The notes below the pieces were generated by a model, which worked only from the letters and a program-made list of their open reading frames with translations, was not told the DNA's origin and searched no databases. From the NCBI GenBank assembly GCA_963667815.1, contig OY764021.1: 64,000 nucleotides of DNA. One strand, written 5' to 3'. This DNA is from Saccharicrinis sp963667815 (GTDB lineage: Bacteria > Bacteroidota > Bacteroidia > Bacteroidales > Marinilabiliaceae). The position numbers were made by a program, and so were the translations under genes. Positions within the stretch are counted from its first letter, which is position 1; the number at the start of each line of letters is the position of its first letter. Shown piece by piece: positions 44,718 through 57,492 of this stretch.

Positions 44718-45629
44718 ATGAAGAAAATTCTTGTTGTGTATTATTCTCAATCCGGACAATTAAAAAATGTCATTCATTCTGTGGTTGATGAATTAGCACA
44801 AAACACTGATATAAATATCGATTATGAAATAATCAAACCTTCCAGGGAATATCCTTTTCCATGGGGTGAGTATTTTTTTGATGTATTTCCTGACAGTGTT
44901 GAAGAAAGAGGGTGTGATTTAGAACCCTTCTCTTTTGATAAAAACAAAGATTATGATCTGGTTATTATTGGTTGTCAATCCTGGTTTTTGTCTCCTTCAG
45001 TTCCTGTTACAGCATTTTTTAAACATCCTGAAATAAAACCATTTTTAAAAATCAAAAATGTTTTGACCATCCATGGGGCAAGAAACATGTGTTATTCAGC
45101 ACAAGAATCTATAAAGAAGTTTATTGTTGGTGCCAATGCAAAACTTGTTGGTAATATTGTACTAGGAGATACAAATCACAATTACATTTCAGCAATTACT
45201 ATTATCAAATGGTTGGTATACGGAAATAAAGGTCCATATAAATTATTACCTAATGCAGGAATTAGTGACAAAACAATTTCAGAAGCCAAGCGTTTTGCTC
45301 CTGCCATAAATAGTTTCCTAAAACATCAAAATAAAACTTTATTACAAAAGGAACTTATTAGCTTAAAAGCCGTAGATATAAAATTTTCGGTTTTAATGAC
45401 TGAACTTAATGCTAAAAAAATATTCAGAAAATTTAGTAAGTACGTATCTAAACCTAAAACATATAGCAAGGAATGGCACAAACGAATAAAAGTTTTTAGA
45501 ACCTACTTGCTGTTTGCTTTATTTGGATTATCACCAATAGCAATGCTTGTTTTTAATTTAATACATCTTTTATTTAGGTTTAGAACTAAAAAGATTATAG
45601 CGTACTATCAGGGGATTGAACTAAAATAA
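44718..45629 (+). CDS. darA: Dialkylresorcinol condensing enzyme, DarA-like
   Basis: 303 residues. It begins with a flavodoxin-like strand and loop (KKILVVYYSQSGQLKNVI) and has DLVIIGCQSWFLSPSVPVTAFF, as in the proteins annotated DarA in flexirubin-producing Flavobacterium. DarA aromatises the cyclohexanedione made by DarB into a dialkylresorcinol. The C-terminal 80 residues end in a hydrophobic helix (YLLFALFGLSPIAMLVFNLIHLLF), so it may sit on the membrane. darB follows nine bases later. Confidence 0.82.
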   Translation: MKKILVVYYSQSGQLKNVIHSVVDELAQNTDINIDYEIIKPSREYPFPWGEYFFDVFPDSVEERGCDLEPFSFDKNKDYDLVIIGCQSWFLSPSVPVTAFFKHPEIKPFLKIKNVLTIHGARNMCYSAQESIKKFIVGANAKLVGNIVLGDTNHNYISAITIIKWLVYGNKGPYKLLPNAGISDKTISEAKRFAPAINSFLKHQNKTLLQKELISLKAVDIKFSVLMTELNAKKIFRKFSKYVSKPKTYSKEWHKRIKVFRTYLLFALFGLSPIAMLVFNLIHLLFRFRTKKIIAYYQGIELK

Positions 45630-45638
45630 CATTTAACT

Positions 45639-46769
45639 ATGACATTCATTAATAAAATATCTAAATTCTTTCCTAATCAAGCGGTTAGCAATGATGAAAT
45701 GGAAGATTATCTGGGGAAGATTAAAGGCTTAAGATCAAAAGCTAAAAATATTGTATTAAGAAACAATGGTATAAAAAACAGATATTACGCATTAGATAAA
45801 GAAGGAAACATTACACACTCTGTAGAGGATATGGCTGTTGAAGCCATAAAAGCTCTTGAAAAACAAGGTGCAGATCTTCAAAAGATTGACTTATTAACAA
45901 GTGGTTCTGCTTCTCCTGATATACAAATGCCATCTTTATCTTGTATGGTACATGGCCAATTGGGTATTGGTGCAGTTGATGCCATGTCGGCAACAGGATC
46001 CTGTAACAGTACAATGTGGGCTCTAAACTATGCACATATGTCTGTTCAAACAGGAAAATCGAAATATGCAGTATGTGTAGGTTCTGAAAATATGTCAAGT
46101 TGGATGATGTCCAAAAATTTTGAGGAAGAATCAACACATCTTCAAGAACTTGGTGAGAATGGTTATGTTGCATTTGAAAAAGAGTTTTTACGTTGGATGC
46201 TTTCCGATGGTGCAGCTGCAGTTTTAATGGAAGACAAACCCAATACTGATGGTATATCTTTAAAACTTGATTGGATAGAAATAAAATCTTTTGCACATCT
46301 TGCTGAAACATGTATGTATGCAGGTGGATTAAAAGATGAAACTGGCAGAGTACGTCCTTGGAGAAGTTTAGATCAAAAAGAATTACTTGAAAAATCAGTA
46401 TTTTCTTTAAAACAAGATTCTAAACTTCTTGAAAAATATATTACCAAATTTGGAGGTAAATTCCTTTCTGAAATTTTAGAAAAAAATAACTTCTCTCTTG
46501 ATGAGATTGATTATTTCATGCCTCATATTTCATCAATGTTCTTTAAAAAGCATATCAACCAATCATTAATTGATGAAGGATTAGAGATCCCGGATGAAAA
46601 ATGGTTCTTAAATCTTCCTAATGTTGGTAACGTGGCTTCTGCTTCTGGGTTTATTATGCTTGAAGAATTATTTAATTCGGGAAAATTGGTTAAAGGACAA
46701 AAAATCTTAATGATGATTCCTGAAAGTGCAAGATTTTCTTATACTTATGCTTTATTAACTGTAGTATAA
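45639..46769 (+). CDS. darB: Dialkylresorcinol ketosynthase, DarB-like (KAS III type)
   Basis: 376 residues of the KAS III-like fold with the nucleophile Cys122 in SATGSCNSTMW, the His in YFMPHISSMFF and Asn in NVGNVASASG. DarB condenses a beta-ketoacyl thioester with a second acyl thioester to a cyclohexanedione, the substrate of DarA. The close darA-darB pair is the diagnostic core of dialkylresorcinol synthesis. Confidence 0.87.
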   Translation: MTFINKISKFFPNQAVSNDEMEDYLGKIKGLRSKAKNIVLRNNGIKNRYYALDKEGNITHSVEDMAVEAIKALEKQGADLQKIDLLTSGSASPDIQMPSLSCMVHGQLGIGAVDAMSATGSCNSTMWALNYAHMSVQTGKSKYAVCVGSENMSSWMMSKNFEEESTHLQELGENGYVAFEKEFLRWMLSDGAAAVLMEDKPNTDGISLKLDWIEIKSFAHLAETCMYAGGLKDETGRVRPWRSLDQKELLEKSVFSLKQDSKLLEKYITKFGGKFLSEILEKNNFSLDEIDYFMPHISSMFFKKHINQSLIDEGLEIPDEKWFLNLPNVGNVASASGFIMLEELFNSGKLVKGQKILMMIPESARFSYTYALLTVV

Positions 46770-46817
46770 CGTACAAGAAATGCTAAAAATGAGTACTTAT
46801 AACTAAAATTATAAGCC

Positions 46818-47219
46818 ATGAAAATAAATGAAGTTACTCAAGATCATTCAGATAAATTTAAAAAAGACTTTAGTGTTATTGAGTTTGCTGTTGATGACGA
46901 AGGTAAATATAAAGCAGTGAAGAGTTCTGGATTTGAACCAAAGAATGTTGCTCTTGAACAAGCCTGGGAGTTTGAAGAAGAGAAAATGGAAAAAGCCAGA
47001 CAACTTTATCTTAATAAAAAGAAAAGCTTCATCTATTATCATATGAAAAAAAATATGATGAGTATTAAAATACTATCAGGTTACACTGGTTACAGTTGGT
47101 TCAGAGTATGGCGGGATTGTAGTTTTAAAGTGGGATCAAAATTAACCGATATACAATTAGAAACTTACAGATATGCTTTTGGTTACAAAAGTGTTGACGA
47201 AGTACAAAAAATAGATTAG
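46818..47219 (+). CDS. Conserved hypothetical with possible helix-turn-helix
   Basis: 133 residues. A polar N-terminal half is followed by a helical C-terminal half (YYHMKKNMMSIKILSGYTGYSWFRVWRDCSFKVGSKLTDIQLETYRYAFGYKSVDEV) whose spacing resembles a helix-turn-helix plus a YAxxFGI-like end, as in XRE-type folds. I do not recognise a named family. It is tightly packed between darB and the BtrH-like gene (eight bases to the latter), so it probably serves the same pathway, perhaps as regulator or scaffold. Confidence 0.7.
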   Translation: MKINEVTQDHSDKFKKDFSVIEFAVDDEGKYKAVKSSGFEPKNVALEQAWEFEEEKMEKARQLYLNKKKSFIYYHMKKNMMSIKILSGYTGYSWFRVWRDCSFKVGSKLTDIQLETYRYAFGYKSVDEVQKID

Positions 47220-47226
47220 TGCTGTA

Positions 47227-48231
47227 ATGAAGATTGAATTCGATCATAGAATGTCATCACACTGTGAAAACGGTGTTACAAGAAATTTATTAAAACATCA
47301 GGGTGTTGACATTAGCGAGGCAATGGTTTTTGGGATTGGTGCTGGATTGTTCTTTGCTTATTTACCATTTATAAAATTACACGGTATGCCTGTATTCTCA
47401 TTCAGGCCCATGCCAGGACATATTTTTAACCATGCAACAAAAAACCTGGGCATTAAAGTTCAATCGCAAAAGTTTAGGTCGCCAGCGAAAGCCATGGCTA
47501 AGTTAGATACAAATCTTAATAATGGTATACCAACAGGAATGGTTGTTGGAGTATATCACTTATCGTATTTTCCACCTCAATATCGATTTCATTTTAATGC
47601 ACACAACATTGTTGGCTTGGGAAAAGAGAATAATCAGTATTTGATTAGTGATCCAATTATGGAGAATGTTGAAAAACTGACTTCAGAGGAATTAGTTAGA
47701 GTAAGATTTGCCAAAGGTACAGGAAGTCCTAAAGGTAAAATGTATAGCATTCAATGTAATAAAGGATTAACCGACATCAACACAGCCATAAAAAAGGGCA
47801 TTAAAAAGAATGTAACTCAAATGCTTTACTACAAAGGTATTGTAGGTGTAGATGGAATTGAATATTTGAGTAAACGCATTAGAAAATGGCCTAAAAAATA
47901 TGGAAGTAAAAAATCAGAACGTTTTCTGGGACAAATAGTAAGAATGCAGGAAGAAATTGGAACTGGTGGTGCTGGCTTCCGATTTTTATATGCCTCATTC
48001 TTACAAGAAGCAGCTCAAAAATTCGAGAACACGCAACTTGATAAGTTGTCTACAGACATGACTGAAATTGGTGATTTGTGGAGAGCTTTTGCAATAGATG
48101 CTTCAAGAATATATAAGAATCGTTCTGGAGAAATCGGGTATAACGATGTTGCCAACAGTCTACATGAAATAGGACAACGAGAAAAAGTTTTATTTACACA
48201 ATTAGGAAAAATAGTTAAATCACTAGAATAA
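47227..48231 (+). CDS. BtrH N-terminal domain protein (acyltransferase-like)
   Basis: 334 residues. The start MKIEFDHRMSSHCENGVTRNLLKHQG with Cys13, FHFNAHNIVGLGKENNQYLISDPIMENVEKLT and a helical C-terminal domain match BtrH_N plus DUF4872 proteins. BtrH transfers an acyl chain from acyl carrier protein to an aminoglycoside through a papain-like Cys/His/Asp site. Here it may join an aryl polyene acid to the dialkylresorcinol as an ester, as in flexirubins. That role is inference from context. Confidence 0.82.
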   Translation: MKIEFDHRMSSHCENGVTRNLLKHQGVDISEAMVFGIGAGLFFAYLPFIKLHGMPVFSFRPMPGHIFNHATKNLGIKVQSQKFRSPAKAMAKLDTNLNNGIPTGMVVGVYHLSYFPPQYRFHFNAHNIVGLGKENNQYLISDPIMENVEKLTSEELVRVRFAKGTGSPKGKMYSIQCNKGLTDINTAIKKGIKKNVTQMLYYKGIVGVDGIEYLSKRIRKWPKKYGSKKSERFLGQIVRMQEEIGTGGAGFRFLYASFLQEAAQKFENTQLDKLSTDMTEIGDLWRAFAIDASRIYKNRSGEIGYNDVANSLHEIGQREKVLFTQLGKIVKSLE

Positions 48232-48239
48232 TATTAGAG

Positions 48240-48992
48240 ATGAGTTCAACAACTATTCTGGAATTTCAATCCGTAACAAAATACTATAAAGGAAAAGCAG
48301 AACCGGCTGTTGATCATGTGTCATTCTCCATTAATCAAGGAGATTTTTTTGGTTTATTAGGACCTAATGGAGCTGGCAAGACTACAAGTATTTCGATAAT
48401 TAGCAGTCTACTAAAACCCTGTTCCGGATCTTGTTTAATCAACAATTTAGATTCTCATACTCATCTAAATAAAATAAAACATTTTATTGGTGTTGTACCT
48501 CAGGACATAGCCCTATACGACAGCTTATCAGCAAATGAAAATCTAATATATTTTGGAAGCCTTTATGGTTTACCTCTGAAAAAGCTTAAATATACAATTG
48601 ATGAACTTCTAACAGAGTTGGGTTTAATTAATGTAAAGAACAAAAAAATTTCCACCTTCTCCGGTGGAATGAAGCGAAGAATAAACCTTATTGCCGGACT
48701 TCTACATTCTCCAAAACTGTTAATCCTCGATGAACCAATGGTTGGAATTGATGTACAATCAAAAAATGTTATTCGGAAATTTCTTCAAAAATTAAATACT
48801 GAAGGAACAACAATAATTTACACTTCTCATATTATGGAAGATGTTCAAAAGCTGTGCAATCAGATTGGTATTATTGATAAAGGGAAATTAATAACAACAT
48901 CAAGCCCTAATCAACTTTTAGATTTTCATAAAGACTGCAATAATTTGGAAGATGTTTTCCTCAAGCTTACCGGGGAAAAATTAAGAGACTAA
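48240..48992 (+). CDS. ABC transporter ATP-binding protein
   Basis: 250 residues with Walker A GPNGAGKTT, a Q-loop VVPQDIALYD, signature FSGGMKRR, Walker B LLILDEP and switch YTSHIMEDV. It is the ABC-2/DrrA-like type that pairs with the permease 83 bases downstream. Expected to power export of the lipid or pigment made by this cluster. Confidence 0.94.
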   Translation: MSSTTILEFQSVTKYYKGKAEPAVDHVSFSINQGDFFGLLGPNGAGKTTSISIISSLLKPCSGSCLINNLDSHTHLNKIKHFIGVVPQDIALYDSLSANENLIYFGSLYGLPLKKLKYTIDELLTELGLINVKNKKISTFSGGMKRRINLIAGLLHSPKLLILDEPMVGIDVQSKNVIRKFLQKLNTEGTTIIYTSHIMEDVQKLCNQIGIIDKGKLITTSSPNQLLDFHKDCNNLEDVFLKLTGEKLRD

Positions 48993-49075
48993 AAATCTTT
49001 TTTATAGGCAATTACAGATACTTCTTAATTCGAATACTATTTGAATTTGTAATCAGTTTAACAAAGCATAAACCA

Positions 49076-50347
49076 ATGAAAAAAATATTTTTCTCAATAT
49101 ATAAAGAATCTCTTATTCTAATTAGAGACATCCAAGGTGTAATGTTATTGTTTTTTATGCCGATGATTTTAGTTGTTGTTGTGGCCTTATTACAACATAA
49201 AACCTTTCAAAATCTTTCTGAAACAAGTATATCGGTAATAATAGTAGATAACGATGGAGGTGAAGTTGGTGAATCATTAAGAGAAGGAATCAAAAATCAG
49301 AATATATTTAAGGTTACTGAATTAATTGGTGATAGTGCTCACTTTGAAGAGAATGCAAAAAAACAAGTTGCTGAAGGTGATTTTCAGATTGGAATTATAA
49401 TTCCCAAAGGAGCAACAAAAGCAATTAAAAGAAGAGCTCTACTATTAGTAAAACAACAAGTCCCATCTATTAAAGTAGATACTACTGGCACCGAAAATTC
49501 TACAGAGATTAATTTATTATTTGACCCTGTTACCAAAGAGTCTTTTAAATTACTGGTTAAAAGCAGCTTTACTGAGTTCTCTGTAAAAAGTGAAATGTCT
49601 ATTATCTTTAAAACATATACAAAGGTTTTAGATGCTTTAATGAATACTCGTCATGATATTTCCTACCCAGACAAACCTGCATTTGAAATTAAAGAGCAGT
49701 TAGTATCTGAATATAACGATGGGATTCTTCCAAATTCAACTCAACACAACGTTCCTGCCTGGACACTTTTCGGTATGTTTTTAATATGTATTCCTGTTGC
49801 GGGTAATGTTATAAAAGAAAGAACTGACGGTTGCTTAGCACGCATAAAAACTATACCTGTAAATTATTTTCAGATAATGAGTGGAAAGGTTGCCGTATAT
49901 GTTATTATATGTGTTTTACAGGCTGTTGTTATATTATTAATGGGGATTTATATTTTACCGATGTTAGGCCTGCCAAAATTACAATTAGCAAATATTTCAT
50001 CGTTCTTATTAATTTCTTTTACTTCAGCATTTGCAGCAACCGGTTATGGAATAGTTATAGGAACTCTTGCTACAACACAAGTTCAAGCATCTACTTTTGG
50101 ATCCGTTTCTTCAGTCATTTTAGCTGCTTTAGGAGGCGTTTGGGTACCTGTTAATATAATGGGCCCAGTAATGCGAGAAATCAGTTCTTTTTCACCTTTA
50201 AATTGGGGCGTACAAGGTTTTTATGGTATCTTTTTAAGAAATGATGGAATACTTAATATTCTTCCTTATGCTAATCGATTATTTATCTTCTTTTTAGTTT
50301 GCTTATTAATAAGTGTAACATTTAGAAAATACAATGTAAAGTTATAG
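49076..50347 (+). CDS. ABC-2 type permease
   Basis: 423 residues: one N-terminal membrane helix (MLLFFMPMILVVVVALLQH), a 200-residue periplasmic domain and five C-terminal helices (WTLFGMFLICIPVAGNVIKERTDG... to LFIFFLVCLLISVTF). This is the ABC2_membrane_3 arrangement with the conserved ERTDGCLARIKTIPV loop. Forms an exporter with the preceding ATPase. It ends the operon, and no clear terminator follows. Confidence 0.93.
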   Translation: MKKIFFSIYKESLILIRDIQGVMLLFFMPMILVVVVALLQHKTFQNLSETSISVIIVDNDGGEVGESLREGIKNQNIFKVTELIGDSAHFEENAKKQVAEGDFQIGIIIPKGATKAIKRRALLLVKQQVPSIKVDTTGTENSTEINLLFDPVTKESFKLLVKSSFTEFSVKSEMSIIFKTYTKVLDALMNTRHDISYPDKPAFEIKEQLVSEYNDGILPNSTQHNVPAWTLFGMFLICIPVAGNVIKERTDGCLARIKTIPVNYFQIMSGKVAVYVIICVLQAVVILLMGIYILPMLGLPKLQLANISSFLLISFTSAFAATGYGIVIGTLATTQVQASTFGSVSSVILAALGGVWVPVNIMGPVMREISSFSPLNWGVQGFYGIFLRNDGILNILPYANRLFIFFLVCLLISVTFRKYNVKL

Positions 50348-50720
50348 TATCAACATTAACTTAAATTTTCTTTCAAAGATCATTTAACAATGAGCCGCTT
50401 TATTAAAACATATTCTTAAGACATAGGTTTTTATAAAATAGAATTTTTTAATTACAATGCTAGCGGCACATTTAATAGAATATATAGTAATTACCTCCTT
50501 CTCTTAATTGAAAAAAGTTATTGCCACTTTATTCATTCCGAATATTGCCTCCTCTACACTATCTTTTATTTATTAAATGCATTGTGAATTAAAACCAATA
50601 TTATCAAATAGTATCAAATGAATAGATCCCATCCTGAAATAGATCTAAGCAGATATTATAAATACTGAATAAGGAAAATGATCGTATTACAGGATAATAA
50701 AAATGGGTACAGATAACCAT

Positions 50721-50764
50721 CAAACTCACATTAAACTCACTTCAAACTCACATATAAGTCACAT
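50721..50764 (+). repeat. Four 11-base direct repeats
   Basis: CAAACTCACAT, TAAACTCACTT, CAAACTCACAT, ATAAGTCACAT head to tail with no spacer. An 11-base period is close to one helical turn, so all units face one side of the DNA, as in arrays bound by a regulator. The last unit is also one arm of an inverted repeat. Confidence 0.8.
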
Positions 50765-51035
50765 TTTACTCCCCATTTCATGTATATAAACTGTGTTTAA
50801 AGTGACTTATTTGTTACTATATTATCACTTAAACTTTGCTACATCCCAAGTTCATCATTTAATGAATTTAAAGAGCCGCAGATAGAATCGGTATTATTCT
50901 ACGTTTTTAAGCTATTCTAAAGAGTGTTTGACTTCAGTCGTGTGCCGATGTTTGGAAAGATATGTTTTCAATAAACATATGATACCTCTGGCATCATTAC
51001 TATGCATGATCCGTAATGTGTAGCCCTCAAATTTT

Positions 51036-51075
51036 ACAAATTGACAAATCAACAAATCAACAAATCGGCAAATTA
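51036..51075 (+). repeat. Five 8-base tandem repeats
   Basis: ACAAATTG, ACAAATCA, ACAAATCA, ACAAATCG, GCAAATTA. It is followed by a looser GAACTGAA/GACTGA type repetition to about 51118. Low-complexity intergenic filler of a kind common in Bacteroidetes. Confidence 0.7.
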
Positions 51076-51140
51076 ACTGTGACCTAAGAACTGAAGACTG
51101 AGAACTGCCGACTGGAAGACCCTATATGCATAAACACAAA

Positions 51141-51171
51141 AAGAGCAATTGAAACTTGTTCAATTGCTCTT
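51141..51171 (-). terminator. Bidirectional terminator of the rRNA operon
   Basis: Perfect 11-base stem AAGAGCAATTG/CAATTGCTCTT with a 9-base loop, about a dozen bases beyond the 5S gene. T-rich tails follow in both directions (TTTGTGTTT on minus, TTCTTTTT on plus). Confidence 0.85.
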
Positions 51172-51182
51172 TCTTTTTAAAA

Positions 51183-51290
<108 letters not shown>

Positions 51291-51345
51291 ATATCTTTAT
51301 TGATAACATACCAGCTCAATCAAAATCACATGTCATGCTTTAACG

Positions 51346-54142
<2,797 letters not shown>

Positions 54143-54309
54143 TTGGTATAGCTTTAAAGCTCTCGCATTAAAACTAACCTATGATTTTGATTGTTTTGCC
54201 AATATGTCAATGTACGTTTTGTCTGTTTTAGACAATGTGAAATGCACTACTAAAGAAAATAGTTCCTTTGTGTTTAATATAAATATTAAACGCGTTTTAA
54301 ACTCTCTCC
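54143..54309 (-). other. 16S-23S spacer without tRNA genes
   Basis: About 167 bases. The usual tRNA-Ile and tRNA-Ala genes are absent, with no TAGCTCAG-type D-arm on either strand. It carries one arm of the presumed 16S processing stem (TGAAATGCAC, 54238-54247, pairing with GTGCATTTCA at 55919-55928 in the leader) and one arm of the 23S stem. Confidence 0.85.
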
Positions 54310-55836
<1,527 letters not shown>

Positions 55837-56086
55837 AAAATTATTATGACTGATTTAACAGCCTATTATTCTTTACAAGAGTTTTAACTCAAAGAATCAC
55901 TATTTTCCTTTATTAAGTGTGCATTTCAGTATTTTCAAAGAACGTTTTCTTACCATTCAGCATCAAGGCGTAAATGACTCGAATTCTTATATTTTGTAAA
56001 CTTTACCAAAACTTCTTTTCAGTAAATGTTTATTTCAATCTTTTTAAACGCTCAACCTTCGTTGAGTGTCGCTCTAAAAGCGGATG

Positions 56087-56119
56087 CAAAGATAACAACT
56101 TTATTTCCTTTTCTCCAAA
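56087..56119 (-). promoter_or_regulatory. rRNA promoter P1 (closest to 16S)
   Basis: Minus strand TTTG (56119-56116), a 21-base gap, TATCTTTG (56094-56087), then CATCCGCTTTT. Full match to the Bacteroidetes consensus. Confidence 0.75.
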
Positions 56120-56236
56120 TAAATTTTGAAATATTTTTAAAACTTATTTTCAATTCTAAAAAGTTATGTTTCAATAACTTAAACCCTTTTCAAAGTCTCA
56201 TCACTTGATCGTTTCACCCTTCTTTAAAAGCGGCTG

Positions 56237-56269
56237 CAAAGATAAGTGATTTTATTTTTTAAATCCAAA
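56237..56269 (-). promoter_or_regulatory. rRNA promoter P2
   Basis: Minus strand TTTG (56269-56266), a 21-base gap, TATCTTTG (56244-56237), then CAGCCGCTTTT. Exactly 150 bases upstream of P1 with the same flanks (TTTGGA and GCnnCCGCTTT-like start region). Confidence 0.75.
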
Positions 56270-56406
56270 TAAAAAATCAAAAAAAATTATTTCTTTTTTC
56301 TCTTCTTTATTGAACTCCTTAAAACCTGCTCTGTATTAGGTTTTTCCTCCCTTATAAAGTCATCATTATGTCATCTTTTAATCGCGCCTTTCGTTCAAAG
56401 CGGGTG

Positions 56407-56438
56407 CAAAGAAAAGGACTTTATTATTTACTTCCAAA
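56407..56438 (-). promoter_or_regulatory. rRNA promoter P3 (distal, weaker -7)
   Basis: Minus strand TTTG (56438-56435), a 20-base gap, TTTCTTTG (56414-56407), then CACCCGCTTT. It is 170 bases upstream of P2. One consensus base is lost (TA to TT). Confidence 0.6.
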
Positions 56439-56567
56439 CAAAAACTGAATATTTATTTTACAGAATATGCAAGATAAGAAACAACAATCTTTTTGTCAAG
56501 TAGTTAGTTGGGAATGGTTTTTTTTAAAGTGCTAATTTCAACATATAAAATCGTTATACAAAGATTA

Positions 56568-56630
56568 AAAAGAGGAGCCTCCATCTAATCCCAACTCTTA
56601 AACTAACCTCAAACATTTGGCTCCTCTTTT
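56568..56630 (-). terminator. Terminator with unusually long loop after the orphan gene
   Basis: Perfect 12-base inverted repeat AAAAGAGGAGCC / GGCTCCTCTTTT with 39 bases between the arms. On the minus strand the stem ends in TTTTT, 73 bases beyond the stop of the gene at 56703. It can work in both directions and separates that gene from the rRNA promoters. Confidence 0.6.
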
Positions 56631-56702
56631 ATTTTCAAGCTATTCCTATAATTTAATCAATACATAATAAACATGCCGAAATAAAAAAGGTTCACCAACT
56701 TC

Positions 56703-57440
56703 CTAGAAGAATATATAATCACAAATTATTTGAGAAAATTCTGGCGAAAAGGAATAATAAGAAACTAAAAAACTAATTGTTGCAGTATGCCAATTTAAAT
56801 TTGAGTTGCGATTTTTCATATATCTTTCGAATGCGTCGTTTCCTATATCATCAATATATTGACCAAAACATAGAAACAGTAATCGAAAATGCTTAACTAA
56901 AATATGAGTGTGCTTATAAATATCATAATACCTATCAATAAAATCGATTAATTGCCCACTTGAATATTCTTCTCCTAATTCATCTGTTAAGAATTTTCCA
57001 ATTGTGAATTCTTTTATATTATATACATTAATGCTATCAACCTCCTCCTGATACTTTCGATAAAAATCTTCAAAACTATTAAATGTTTCATGTGCTAAAT
57101 TTCTATCTATTATTTGCTGGATAATTAAACCTATAAATTGAAGATGGAATATTACCGGAGAAATAGAATATGATTTAATCTTTAATGTACTATCAACTTT
57201 ATATGGAATATTATATCGATTTAATTTTATTTTATTAATAAAATTAGCTTTGATATTTGTATTAATATATGTTGTCTTAAATGCTGTAGGAAATAAATTA
57301 TTACAGTGCAGTAAAATATTGTATTGATGATAATTTTTTTTAATATCATTAATATGATAAGGAATATTTATAAAATTGATTTCAGTTTTTAGTCCAAACT
57401 GTTTTAGTAGATTCCTTAAATCATTGAAAATATTATCCAT
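56703..57440 (-). CDS. Orphan hypothetical protein
   Basis: 245 residues, rich in Ile, Asn, Tyr and Phe, with no signal peptide and no recognised motif. The N-terminal half looks mixed alpha/beta (LKTEINFINIPYHINDIKKNYHQYNILLHCNNLFPTAF). The C-terminal half is helical (FIDRYYDIYKHTHILVKHFRLLFLCFGQYID). Codon use is more AT-rich than the neighbouring ABC genes. It lies alone between the ABC pair and the rRNA promoters, with its own terminator. It could be recently acquired. No function can be proposed. Confidence 0.75.
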   Translation of the reverse strand: MDNIFNDLRNLLKQFGLKTEINFINIPYHINDIKKNYHQYNILLHCNNLFPTAFKTTYINTNIKANFINKIKLNRYNIPYKVDSTLKIKSYSISPVIFHLQFIGLIIQQIIDRNLAHETFNSFEDFYRKYQEEVDSINVYNIKEFTIGKFLTDELGEEYSSGQLIDFIDRYYDIYKHTHILVKHFRLLFLCFGQYIDDIGNDAFERYMKNRNSNLNWHTATISFLVSYYSFSPEFSQIICDYIFF

Positions 57441-57492
57441 ATTTTTGTTTCTTCTGATATTTCTTTATTAAAATTTCACAAGACAAATATCA

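Larger units (their letters stand above)
50348..51140. other. Gene-free region with ordered short repeats
   Basis: About 790 bases between convergent transcription units. No reading frame with a family signature. It holds four 11-base direct repeats (50721-50764), a 9-base inverted repeat (ATAAGTCAC 50754-50762 and GTGACTTAT 50802-50810), an AAACTTTG element at 50831-50838, an 8-base hairpin ATATGTTT/AAACATAT (50960-50980) and five 8-base repeats (51036-51075), and it ends at the rRNA terminator hairpin. Confidence 0.6.
55837..56567 (-). other. rRNA operon leader and promoter region
   Basis: No gene. From 16S outward it holds a boxA-like CGTTCTTTGAAAAT (complement of 55931-55944), the 16S processing arm (55919-55928), a leader hairpin CTCAAC/GTTGAG (56051-56066) and three repeated promoter modules with -7 elements at 56087, 56237 and 56407. 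Confidence 0.7.

Noticed and set aside
50721..51075. CRISPR array
   Set aside because: The 11-base and 8-base units are adjacent without spacers of constant length, far shorter than CRISPR repeats, and no cas gene is near.
54143..54309. tRNA-Ile/tRNA-Ala in the rRNA spacer
   Set aside because: I looked for D-arm and T-arm patterns on both strands and found none. The spacer is also too short for two tRNAs plus processing signals.
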